A stretch of DNA of 64,000 nucleotides from Alphaproteobacteria bacterium (GTDB lineage: Bacteria; Pseudomonadota; Alphaproteobacteria; UBA828). Each line of letters begins with the position of its first letter. The first letter of the stretch is position 1. The notes beneath the pieces were generated by a model. That model was not told the origin of the DNA, did not search any database, and saw only the letters and a list, made by a program, of their open reading frames with translations. The DNA lies in contig JAJDVB010000085.1 of the NCBI GenBank assembly GCA_022826345.1, positions 1 to 64,000 of the forward strand, written 5' to 3'. Both the position numbers and the translations under genes were made by a program. Of the stretch, positions 54,867 to 62,803 are shown piece by piece.

Positions 54867-54892
54867 GGTGTCTCGGCAGGAGACGCCATAAT
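54867..54892. promoter_or_regulatory. Palindrome and -10 element between the divergent hydantoin and Gfo/Idh units
   Basis: GGTGTCTC-GGCAG-GAGACGCC is an inverted repeat with one mismatch in eight at 54867-54887. It abuts CATAAT (54887-54892), a good -10 for the rightward gene. No convincing -35 is seen. It could be the operator of a local regulator. Confidence 0.35.
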
Positions 54893-54927
54893 GTTGGCGC
54901 GCATCCGTTGCAGGGGAGGAAGAGACC

Positions 54928-56166
54928 ATGGCCCAGCGCAAGCCGCTGAAGACGCTGCGTATCGGGATGATCGGCGCGGGTTTCATCGCCCGCTTCCACC
55001 TCGAATCCTTCACCGGCGTGCGCAACTGCGCGATCACCGGGGTCTACAGCCCGACGAAGGAGAGCCGCAGCGCGTTGGCCGCGCGCGCCGACGAGCTTGG
55101 CCTCGGCCCCTGCACGGCCCATACCTCCCTCGACAAGCTGATCCATGCCAAGGACGTGGACGCACTCTGGATCCTCTCGCCCAACGACACCCGCGTCGCC
55201 ACCATGGAAGCGATCCACAAGGCGGTGAAGGGCGGCAAGCGGCTCAGAGGCGTCGCCTGCGAGAAGCCGCTCGCACGCAACCTCGCCGAGGCCCGCGCCA
55301 TGGTCTCGCTGGCAGAGGACGCAAGGCTCGCCACCGGCTACCTGGAGAACCAGGTGTTCTCGACGGCGGTCGAGCGCGGCAAGGAGATCATCTGGCGCCG
55401 CGCCGTGCCGCTCACCGACCGGCCCTATCTCGCGCGCGCGGCGGAGGAGCATTCCGGCCCGCACATGCCCTGGTTCTGGCAGGGCGAAAAGCAGGGCGGC
55501 GGCGTGCTGTCGGACATGATGTGCCACTCGGTGGAGGTCGCGCGCCACATGCTGACCGCGCCGGGCGAGGCGCGGGATACGCTCAAGGTGGTGAGCGCCA
55601 ACGCCACCATCGCGAACCTCAAGTGGACCCGGCCTGCCTATGTGCGCCGGCTCAAGCGGGAGATGGGGCGCGAGGTCGACTACGGCCGCCGGCCCGCCGA
55701 GGACTTCGCGCGCGGCACCCTGGTGCTGGAGGACCCGGACGGCAACGAGGCGATGATCGAGACCACCACGTCCTGGGCCTACGTCGGCGCGGGGCTCCGC
55801 ATCCAGCTCGAGCTGCTGGGGCCCGAGTACTCGATGGAATTCTCCTCCCTCGGCACCGGACTCAAGGTCTTCACCTCGCGCGCGGTGAAGGGCGCGGCCG
55901 GCGAGGACCTGGTGGAGAAGCAGAACGCCGAGCAGGGCCTGATGCCGGCGCTTGAGGACGAGGCCGGCGTCTACGGCTACACCAGCGAGAACCGCCACAT
56001 GGTAGAGTGCTTCCGCACCGGAACCACGCCCAGCGAGACCTTCCGCGACGGGCTTGCCGTGACCGAGATCCTGATGGCGCTCTACCGCTCCGCCGAGCTC
56101 GGCCGCACCGTGAACTTCGGCGAGGAGGACCTGGAGGACTACATCCCCCCGGTGGCGCGGGGCTGA
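54928..56166 (+). CDS. Gfo/Idh/MocA family oxidoreductase
   Basis: NAD(P)-dependent dehydrogenase of 412 residues. The Rossmann loop is LRIGMIGAGFIARFH, followed by VDALWILSPNDTRVATMEAI and the catalytic motif CEKPLARNLAEA. The C-terminal substrate domain includes GGGVLSDMMCHSVEVARHML, where the histidine of the catalytic site lies. Typical substrates are sugars, inositols and sugar acids. GGGGAGGAAGAG precedes the ATG at 54928. It is divergent from the hydantoin operon and followed by the XRE-cupin regulator. Confidence 0.93.
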   Translation: MAQRKPLKTLRIGMIGAGFIARFHLESFTGVRNCAITGVYSPTKESRSALAARADELGLGPCTAHTSLDKLIHAKDVDALWILSPNDTRVATMEAIHKAVKGGKRLRGVACEKPLARNLAEARAMVSLAEDARLATGYLENQVFSTAVERGKEIIWRRAVPLTDRPYLARAAEEHSGPHMPWFWQGEKQGGGVLSDMMCHSVEVARHMLTAPGEARDTLKVVSANATIANLKWTRPAYVRRLKREMGREVDYGRRPAEDFARGTLVLEDPDGNEAMIETTTSWAYVGAGLRIQLELLGPEYSMEFSSLGTGLKVFTSRAVKGAAGEDLVEKQNAEQGLMPALEDEAGVYGYTSENRHMVECFRTGTTPSETFRDGLAVTEILMALYRSAELGRTVNFGEEDLEDYIPPVARG

Positions 56167-56203
56167 TCGGGCGGGCACCGAGATAGCACGAGGGTCGGCA
56201 CGC

Positions 56204-56236
56204 CGTTGAGGCGAACGACGGCCGCTGGCTTCAACG
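56204..56236. promoter_or_regulatory. Inverted repeat upstream of the XRE-cupin regulator
   Basis: CGTTGAGGC at 56204-56212 and GCTTCAACG at 56228-56236 pair at eight of nine positions with a 15-base gap. The site lies 52-85 bases before the proposed start and may be the regulator's own operator. Confidence 0.35.
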
Positions 56237-56288
56237 AGAGGCAGTGGTACTGTTTCCGCAACGAGGCACGAGCGGACTCGAGGCTCCC

Positions 56289-56936
56289 ATGGCGGCTGAG
56301 CGGCACGAGCGGAACAACATCGGCAGGGCGCTGCAACGCCTGAGAAAGAACAACAACCTGACCCTCGCGGCGGTCAGCGCCAAGACGGGCGTCGCGATCT
56401 CGACGCTCTCGAAGATCGAGAACAACCAGTCATCCCCCAACTTCGACGTGCTGACCCGCCTTGCCGACGGCCTCGGCCTCGACCTCCTCGCGCTCCTGGG
56501 CGAGAGCTTCTACACGTTCGCGCATGGCGCCCGGACGATCACGCGGGCCAACGCGGGCGTCCGCTACGAGACACCGCTCGGCACGTATGAGGCCCTGAGC
56601 GGTGAAATCGCCATGAAGGCGCTTCAGCCTGCGGTGGTTCGGGTGCCGGCGGGACGGAGCGAGCCGGCAAGCATGAGCACCCATGCGGGCGAGGAAATCA
56701 TCTACATCCTGCGCGGCAGCGTGCGGTTCTACATGGAGCCCTACAGCCCGACCGTTCTGGAGCAGGGCGACTCGGTCCATTTCGACAGCCTGATGCCGCA
56801 CGGGTTCGCGGCCCTGGGCGATGAGGATGCCTTGATGCTTTCCGTGTCGGTGTTCGACAGGGAGAACACCAGGAAGATGATGGAGGACTCTGCGGCCGAG
56901 CCAGCCAACGAAGACGCCGACGACGGAGAGGCGTAG
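56289..56936 (+). CDS. XRE family transcriptional regulator with C-terminal cupin domain
   Basis: 215-residue regulator. HTH_3 domain at about residues 8-65 (IGRALQRLRKNNNLTLAAVS...ISTLSKIENNQSSPNFDVLTRL) and a cupin_2 domain at about 115-190 (STHAGEEIIYILRGSVRFY, EQGDSVHFDSLMPHGF). Regulators of this build sense a small molecule through the cupin and control nearby catabolic genes. The ATG at 56289 is preferred to a GTG at 56244. It sits 122 bases after the Gfo/Idh gene, with an inverted repeat between. Confidence 0.92.
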   Translation: MAAERHERNNIGRALQRLRKNNNLTLAAVSAKTGVAISTLSKIENNQSSPNFDVLTRLADGLGLDLLALLGESFYTFAHGARTITRANAGVRYETPLGTYEALSGEIAMKALQPAVVRVPAGRSEPASMSTHAGEEIIYILRGSVRFYMEPYSPTVLEQGDSVHFDSLMPHGFAALGDEDALMLSVSVFDRENTRKMMEDSAAEPANEDADDGEA

Positions 56937-57022
56937 GGAGCGCTCCACCCAAGGAGGGCCGCGAAGCCGCTCCGCTCAGCGCAGGACTTGGTTGCGGACA
57001 CCGTTTCGGCGGGTGGACGCTC

Positions 57023-58150
57023 TCAGTCGCTGTCTCTCCACGCTTGGGCGGCGCGGGCGACGGCGTCCTCGTCGAGCTCGAAGCCCAGTCCCGGCCCGTC
57101 GAGTACGGGCAGCGTGCCGCGTTGCAGCGTCAGGTCGGGGCTCTTGACGACGTCCCAGGCCAGCAAGTCGATCATGTACTGGTTGCCGTCGTCGAGGTTG
57201 GGGGTCACCGCCGCTACCTGGTTCGCCGCCGCCGTGGTGATGCCGGTCTCGTAGAGACCGTGGATGCAGACGTCGACATTCGCCGCCGCGGCGACGTGGG
57301 CGACTTCGCAGAAGCGCCGCAGGCCGCCGGTCTCATGCAGGCCGATGACGATAAGATCGGCGGCGTTCCGGCGACAGGCATGAAAGGCTTCCTGCGGCGT
57401 GAAGACGCTTTGGTCTGCCGCGATCGCGACCCGGCTGCTGGCACGCACCTGCGCCAGCGAGTCGATGCTCTCTGCATGCGTCGGCTGCTCGACGAGGTCG
57501 ATATCGAACGCCGAGAGCTTGCGGATCATGCGGACAGCCCGTGCGGGTGACCAGTGCTCGTTGGGATCCACCCTCAAGCGCTTCTCTGGCCCGATGGCGT
57601 CCCGCACCTTTGCCACGATCTCCGCATCGAGTGCGTCGCCGCGGCCCACCTTGACGTAAATCACGTCGCAACCGGCTTCTGCAAAGCCTGCCGCCTGGGC
57701 GGCCAACTCCTCGGCGGTCTCGCCTTGGGGAAAGCCGAAGTAGTGAACCTCGTCCCGCACCTTTCCGCCCAGCAGCTCATGGACGGGACGGCCCACCGCC
57801 TTGCCCATGACGTCCCAGAGCGCCATCTCCAGCCCGGCCAGCACCTGGCCCGCGAATCGCGGCGCGCTACAGGTGCCCTTCAACTGGAAGAGTGTGTGGT
57901 AGGCCTCGCCCATCAGCCGAGCGTTCTCGAACGGGCTGCGGCCAATGCAGACATCGGCCGCGAGAGACAGATAGGTGCAGATCCCGTCAGCCGAGGGCGT
58001 GGCGATCGATTCTCCGTAGCCGGTCACGCCCTCGTCGGTACGGACCTCCACCAACACCACGCCGGCGCCGAGGGTAACGCCTTGGGCCCAGTGATAGGGC
58101 TGCTTGTAAGGAATCCAGAGCGGCGTCGTGACGATCTCGCTGATTCTCAC
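57023..58150 (-). CDS. Mandelate racemase/muconate lactonizing (enolase superfamily) enzyme
   Basis: Probable sugar-acid dehydratase or racemase of 375 residues. N-terminal cap domain (PYHWAQGVTLGAGVVLVEVRTDEG), then a TIM barrel with the lysine in DVIYVKVGRGD, metal ligands in RVDPNEHWSP, VEQPTHAE and AADQSVF, and a C-terminal His near DVCIHGLYETG. The second lysine of the K-x-K motif is missing (VKVG). Substrate unknown. The remnant of a TRAP transporter gene directly upstream suggests a former uptake partner for acidic sugars. Confidence 0.92.
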   Translation of the reverse strand: MRISEIVTTPLWIPYKQPYHWAQGVTLGAGVVLVEVRTDEGVTGYGESIATPSADGICTYLSLAADVCIGRSPFENARLMGEAYHTLFQLKGTCSAPRFAGQVLAGLEMALWDVMGKAVGRPVHELLGGKVRDEVHYFGFPQGETAEELAAQAAGFAEAGCDVIYVKVGRGDALDAEIVAKVRDAIGPEKRLRVDPNEHWSPARAVRMIRKLSAFDIDLVEQPTHAESIDSLAQVRASSRVAIAADQSVFTPQEAFHACRRNAADLIVIGLHETGGLRRFCEVAHVAAAANVDVCIHGLYETGITTAAANQVAAVTPNLDDGNQYMIDLLAWDVVKSPDLTLQRGTLPVLDGPGLGFELDEDAVARAAQAWRDSD

Positions 58151-58167
58151 GTCTCTTCCTCCGGCGC

Positions 58168-58263
58168 TTAGCGGCCCAAGACCAGGTTCGGCAGCCAGAG
58201 GGATACAGCCGGCACGTAGGTCGTGACAATGAGTGTCGGCAGCCAGGCGAACAGGACCAGTGC
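58168..58263 (-). pseudogene. C-terminal remnant of a TRAP transporter large permease (DctM)
   Basis: In frame from 58263 to the TAA at 58168-58170 the minus strand encodes 31 residues: ALVLFAWLPTLIVTTYVPAV then SLWLPNLVLGR. This matches the last membrane helix and tail of DctM-type subunits (TYxPALSLWLP). Upstream of 58263 no further DctM sequence is visible, so all but the end of the gene is lost. TRAP operons often stand next to enolase-superfamily dehydratases, as here. Confidence 0.65.
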
Positions 58264-58570
58264 CTCAGATCGCTCCTGCGCTCTCGATATCGTGGATGTG
58301 GCCGCCGGACTATCCGTCCCAAGCCTTGGGAGGCGCCTCAAGGCACGGCCGGTTGTGGCCGCCGCCTCCGATCTGGAGTAGCTTGACGGCGCTCGGGATC
58401 CTGCAACGGGTCCAGACGACCTTGAGGATGCGCCCCGTCGTTGGGATTACGGTCGTTCGGAAACTGTCACTTTGACCAGTGCAGCCATGGAGCAGCCGGG
58501 AATGCTTCATGGTCTGGAAGAGGCCCCAAGGGCCCACTCCACTGAGGTGTGAGGAGAGGAGAATCCGGTC
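58171..58570. other. Gene-poor junction between the TRAP remnant and the radical SAM gene
   Basis: About 400 bases. The first 90 hold the TRAP remnant. From 58264 to 58570 no open frame with a ribosome binding site is seen. GAGGAGAGGAG at 58549-58560 serves the radical SAM gene. The point near 58263 is where similarity to DctM stops and may be a deletion or insertion junction. Confidence 0.5.
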
Positions 58571-60313
58571 GTGCCGAACGCCCTGCTGGTCTACCCGGAA
58601 CAGCCTCCAACTTTCTGGGGGGCTGACTACGCGCTTGAGATGTCGGGGGTCAAGGCGACCTTTCCGCCTCTGGGACTGCTGACCATCGCCGCGATGTTTC
58701 CGCCGCGCTATGCGCTCCGCGTGGTGGACATGAACGTGAGTACCCTGCACGACGCCGATCTAGAGTGGGCGGACCTTGTGTTCACGTCCACGATGATCAC
58801 GCAACACTTGTCGCTGCGCGCCGTGATCGAGCGCTGCAACCAAGAAGGCGTTCCGGTGGTTGCCGGCGGGCCTCATCCCACCACGTTTCACGAGGAAATC
58901 GCAGGCGTGGACCACTTCGTGTTGGGCGAGGTCGAGGAGATCTTTGGGGAATTTCTTCGGGACCTGGAACACAGCACAGCCAAGAAATTCTATCGGGAAA
59001 TGCGGAAGCCGGATGTGACCCAGACGCCGGTTCCCCGCTTCGACCTTATCGATTTGAATAACTACGCCACGATGAGCGTGCAGTTCTCTCGGGGATGTCC
59101 ATTCGACTGCGAATTCTGCGATATCATCAAGCTCTATGGTCGCGTGCCTCGCACCAAGTCGCCGGAACAGGTCGTGGCGGAGCTTGATTCCCTCTACCGA
59201 CTGGGATGGCGAGGCCCGGTTTTTCTGGTTGACGACAACTTCATCGGCAACAAGAGGGATGCGATGAACCTGCTGCCGGCAATCACCGAGTGGCAGAAGG
59301 CCAGGGGATATCCGTTCACTCTGATTACGGAAGCGAGCGCGAATCTCGCGCTAATGGACGCGCTGATGGATGCCATGATCGAGGCCGGCTTCGATACCGT
59401 GTTCGTCGGCATCGAGACCCCAAACCCCAAGGCCTTGCTCAAGACCAAGAAGCCGCAGAACACCAGCAAACAGCAGGAGAACTACATCTTCAATGCCGTT
59501 CGAAAAATCCAGCAGCATGGCATGCAGGTCCAGGGCGGATTCATCTTGGGTCTGGATAGTGATGACGAGGGCGTATTCGACGCCCAGATCGAATTTATCC
59601 AGGAGACCGGAATTCCCGTGGCCCCCATCTACTTGTTGACCGCCCTGAAGAACACGGACATGTACGAACGAATGAAGTCGGAGAACCGGCTTCTGGAGAC
59701 ACCGATCGGAACCAATGCCATGTCTCTCAACTTCAAGACGGAAATAAATTACAGAACGTTGATCGAGGGATACAAACGGGTGATCGCCACACTTTACGAT
59801 CCTACCTTGGAGAAATACTTCGAACGTTGCCTCACTCTATTCCGGCACCTGAAGCCCGTCCGGCATCTTCGAAAGCCCAAGAGCAAGAGCGAAATCGATG
59901 CAACCTTCATGGGCGTTCGCCGTTGTCTCTCCGCCAAACAGATCCCTGCCTATTCGAAGTTCATCGGCAAGGTCTCCAAGGAATACCCTCGCATGCTTCC
60001 CGACGCGATCTACCTTGCCGCCCTGGGTCATCACTTCGAAAGAATCGGCCGTCAGCAGATCGCTATCCATGATTTTCTGAGCTTCCTGAGGTGCGAGCTG
60101 GAGACGTTCCAGGAGGCAGCTTCGGGCCGCGTTCCGGAAGTGGAGGAATTTACGAGCCGGAGGCAGACGTCATTCGAGGGAGCCCAGCGGCGCTACGAGT
60201 CCATACCCGATGAGTTTCGATACCGGGGAGACGGGCTGGACGACGCGCTGCAGTCCTTCCGGCGTGCGGTGGATGCGCGCGCGGATAAACCCGTGCGCGC
60301 TGCGGTGATTTGA
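58571..60313 (+). CDS. B12-binding domain radical SAM protein with DUF4070 domain
   Basis: 580-residue radical S-adenosylmethionine enzyme. An N-terminal cobalamin-binding-like domain (to about residue 140) is followed by the [4Fe-4S] cluster motif SRGCPFDCEFCD with Cys176, Cys180 and Cys183. FLVDDNFIGN, LITEASANLALMD and VFVGIETPN are barrel strands, and GGFILGLDSDDEGVFD precedes the C-terminal DUF4070. The family includes hopanoid-modifying HpnR/HpnP-like proteins and many uncharacterised lipid or cofactor enzymes. The start is the GTG at 58571. The gene has visibly more A/T than its neighbours and stands alone, which suggests transfer. Confidence 0.9.
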   Translation: MPNALLVYPEQPPTFWGADYALEMSGVKATFPPLGLLTIAAMFPPRYALRVVDMNVSTLHDADLEWADLVFTSTMITQHLSLRAVIERCNQEGVPVVAGGPHPTTFHEEIAGVDHFVLGEVEEIFGEFLRDLEHSTAKKFYREMRKPDVTQTPVPRFDLIDLNNYATMSVQFSRGCPFDCEFCDIIKLYGRVPRTKSPEQVVAELDSLYRLGWRGPVFLVDDNFIGNKRDAMNLLPAITEWQKARGYPFTLITEASANLALMDALMDAMIEAGFDTVFVGIETPNPKALLKTKKPQNTSKQQENYIFNAVRKIQQHGMQVQGGFILGLDSDDEGVFDAQIEFIQETGIPVAPIYLLTALKNTDMYERMKSENRLLETPIGTNAMSLNFKTEINYRTLIEGYKRVIATLYDPTLEKYFERCLTLFRHLKPVRHLRKPKSKSEIDATFMGVRRCLSAKQIPAYSKFIGKVSKEYPRMLPDAIYLAALGHHFERIGRQQIAIHDFLSFLRCELETFQEAASGRVPEVEEFTSRRQTSFEGAQRRYESIPDEFRYRGDGLDDALQSFRRAVDARADKPVRAAVI

Positions 60314-60328
60314 AGAACATCTTTCTGG

Positions 60329-60351
60329 CTGATCGGTCTCACCGGGATCAG
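60329..60351 (+). terminator. Hairpin after the radical SAM gene
   Basis: CTGATC (60329-60334) pairs with GATCAG (60346-60351), with GGT/ACC pairing inside. It is 15 bases after the stop codon, but no T-run follows, so Rho-independent function is uncertain. Confidence 0.35.
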
Positions 60352-60520
60352 CGCGGCAAGTCGCCCCTGCGGAACTGACGCAGGAAGGCCCAAATCTCTT
60401 CAGTTCACTCGATACCGCAGTTGTGGGTGCCGGACGATCCGCGCCACGTGTCCACGTTATTCGACGTATGGCGCTGTGCTATCGTGACGGAAAGCTAGAG
60501 ACCGCCGCGGGAGCGATCTC

Positions 60521-61222
60521 ATGGAATTGGCGCTCGATGCCGTCACATCGGGCTATGGCGGTATCCCGATCGTCCGCGAGGTCTCGCTTGAGGTGGGCAC
60601 GGGCGAGATCGTCGCTATCGTCGGTCGCAACGGCGTCGGCAAGACGACGCTGATCGAGACCGTTGCGGGCCTGCTGCCGGTGATGGATGGCGGCATCGCA
60701 TTCCGCGGTCAGGACGTCACCCGCACGGATGCGCGTCACCGGGCACGCCTGGGCATGGGCTACGTGCCGCAAGGGCGCGGCATCTTCTCCCGGCTCTCGG
60801 TCGAGGAGAACCTCAGGATGGGCGAGCTGGTCGGCGGGAAGCGCGCAGAGGCCGCCTTCGAGCGGGTCTACGAGTGGTTCCCGCGACTTCGCGAGCGGCG
60901 CCGGCAGCGGGCCGGCACCCTCAGCGGCGGCGAGCAGCAGATGCTCGCCATCGGGCGAATACTGGTGGGCCGGCCGAGCATCCTGCTGCTCGACGAGCCC
61001 TCGGAAGGCATCCAGCCCACCATCGTCGAGCTCATCGCCGACGTGATCGCAAGCCTCAACCAGAAGGACTCGCTCACCGTGCTTCTGGTCGAGCAGAACA
61101 TCGACCTGGTCTGCGCTACCGCCCATCGCTGCATCGTGGTGGACAAGGGTGCCACGGCCGCAACGCTCACGCCCGACGAGCTCGCCGACCCGGAGGTCGC
61201 GCGCAAGTACCTCGCGATCTAG
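60521..61222 (+). CDS. Branched-chain-amino-acid-type ABC transporter ATP-binding protein (LivF-like)
   Basis: 233-residue ABC ATPase. Walker A GRNGVGKTTLIE, Q-loop region GYVPQGRGIFSRLSVEENL, signature TLSGGEQQMLAIGRIL, Walker B ILLLDEPSEGIQP, H-loop LLVEQNIDL. GYGGIPIVREVSLEV and EENLRMG are typical for LivF/UrtE, the second ATPase of HAAT-family importers. The permeases and LivG partner are not upstream here and may lie beyond the right edge. It precedes an amidase and a binding protein, so amides or urea-like compounds are the likely cargo. Confidence 0.93.
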   Translation: MELALDAVTSGYGGIPIVREVSLEVGTGEIVAIVGRNGVGKTTLIETVAGLLPVMDGGIAFRGQDVTRTDARHRARLGMGYVPQGRGIFSRLSVEENLRMGELVGGKRAEAAFERVYEWFPRLRERRRQRAGTLSGGEQQMLAIGRILVGRPSILLLDEPSEGIQPTIVELIADVIASLNQKDSLTVLLVEQNIDLVCATAHRCIVVDKGATAATLTPDELADPEVARKYLAI

Positions 61223-61278
61223 CCCAGCTATCTCACCAGTGTCACGGCCCGTTTTGCGGCCCAGGGAGGGAGAACAGG

Positions 61279-62697
61279 ATGAGCGGTGACGATCTCTGCT
61301 TTCAGACTGCGACCGAGGTGATCGCAGCATTCAAGGCGCGCACGCTGTCGCCCGTGGAACTGATGGGCGCGATCATCGATCGCTGCGAGCGGGTCAACCC
61401 GGCGATCAGCGCGTTCACCTACACCTTCTTCGACCGCGCGCGGGTGCAGGCCAAGCAAGCAGAGAAGGCCTATGCGGACGGCACCGCACGCGTGCTGGAG
61501 GGCGTGCCCTGCGTGATCAAGGATCTGCATCCGGTCGAGGGCGAAATCACCACCTGGGGCTCCAAGGTCTACGAAGGCGTGCCCGCTGACTACACGGTGC
61601 CGACGGTGCAGCGCCTGTTCGATGCGGGCATCATCATGCACGCCCGCTCGACCACATCGGAGTTCGCCCACACCGGGCACGGCCACAGCCCGCTTTGGGG
61701 CGTGACGCGCAACCCGTGGAATCTCGAACTGAGTCCGGGCGGCTCTTCGGCCGGCGCCGGCGCGTCGGTCTGCGCGGGGCTCACCACCATCGCAGACGGC
61801 ACCGACGGCGGCGGCTCGGTGCGCATTCCCGCCTCGGCCTGCGGCGTGTTCGGCTACAAGCCGCCGTTCGGCCGCAATCCCGTCAACCTGCTCGCCACCA
61901 ACTGGGAGCCGATCCTTCACTTCGGCCCGATCACGCGAAGCGTGGCGGACGGGGCGCTGATGCAGAACGTGATGAGCGGACAGCACGTGAGTGACATCAC
62001 CACGCTGCGCGAGAAGGTGGTCTTGCCAGAGACATTCGAGAGCTTCCGCGGCGCCAAGGTCGCGGTCTCGATGGACCTCGGCTACTTTGAGGTGGACGAG
62101 GAGGTGCGCAAGAACACGCAGGCGGCCTTCGACGTGTTCGAAAACGAGCTCGGCTGCACCGTGACGGAGGTCGATCTCGGCTGGACCTACGCCACCTACG
62201 ACGCCTGGGTCACCCACTGGCAGGGGCTGTTCTCGGCGATCGCAGGCCATTACCTGCCACGCTGGCAGTACGAAATGGACCCGGTGGTGGTCAATCTGCT
62301 CAAGACGGGCGACACTCACAGCGCCGCCCGTGTGCGCCAGATCGAGTTCGTCGCGACCGACATGTACCGCTCGCTCGGACCGATCCTGGAGGAGCACGAC
62401 GTGCTTCTCTGCCCCACCCTCGCGATTGCCGCCACGGCCGCCGAGCACGGCGGCGACGACACCGACTTCACCATCAACGGCAAGCCGGTCGATGCCATGC
62501 TGCAATGGGCGATGACCTATCCGTTCAACCTGGTCAGCCAGTGCCCAGTCGCGAGCGTGCCGAGCGGCTTCGTGAGCAACGGCGCGCCCAGTGGCCTGCA
62601 GATCGTGGGCCGCACCTACGACGACCTGACCGTGTTCCGCGCCGCCGCCGCATTTGAGGCCGCCCGCCCGTGGCGGGACAAGAAGCCGGCGGTCTGA
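61279..62697 (+). CDS. Amidase signature family hydrolase
   Basis: 472 residues with the Ser-cisSer-Lys triad: Lys81 (PCVIKDLHPVEG), cis-Ser156 in SPGGSSAGAGAS, and nucleophile Ser180 in DGTDGGGSVRIPAS. The C-terminal VPSGFVSNGAPSGLQIVG is typical. It is related to GatA but lies outside any gatCAB context, so it is a catabolic amidase. GGGAGGGAG precedes the ATG at 61279; the frame opens further upstream inside the ATPase gene. It is 56 bases after the transporter ATPase and probably acts on the imported amide. Confidence 0.94.
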   Translation: MSGDDLCFQTATEVIAAFKARTLSPVELMGAIIDRCERVNPAISAFTYTFFDRARVQAKQAEKAYADGTARVLEGVPCVIKDLHPVEGEITTWGSKVYEGVPADYTVPTVQRLFDAGIIMHARSTTSEFAHTGHGHSPLWGVTRNPWNLELSPGGSSAGAGASVCAGLTTIADGTDGGGSVRIPASACGVFGYKPPFGRNPVNLLATNWEPILHFGPITRSVADGALMQNVMSGQHVSDITTLREKVVLPETFESFRGAKVAVSMDLGYFEVDEEVRKNTQAAFDVFENELGCTVTEVDLGWTYATYDAWVTHWQGLFSAIAGHYLPRWQYEMDPVVVNLLKTGDTHSAARVRQIEFVATDMYRSLGPILEEHDVLLCPTLAIAATAAEHGGDDTDFTINGKPVDAMLQWAMTYPFNLVSQCPVASVPSGFVSNGAPSGLQIVGRTYDDLTVFRAAAAFEAARPWRDKKPAV

Positions 62698-62803
62698 GGG
62701 CGGCCTGGGCGCCGGATAGGGCTGGGGCGGTTTCCTTCGCGGCGGCGGCCACGGCATACTGAATTCGCAATAAGAGGCTCATGAGCACTCAGGGAGGCAA
62801 GTC

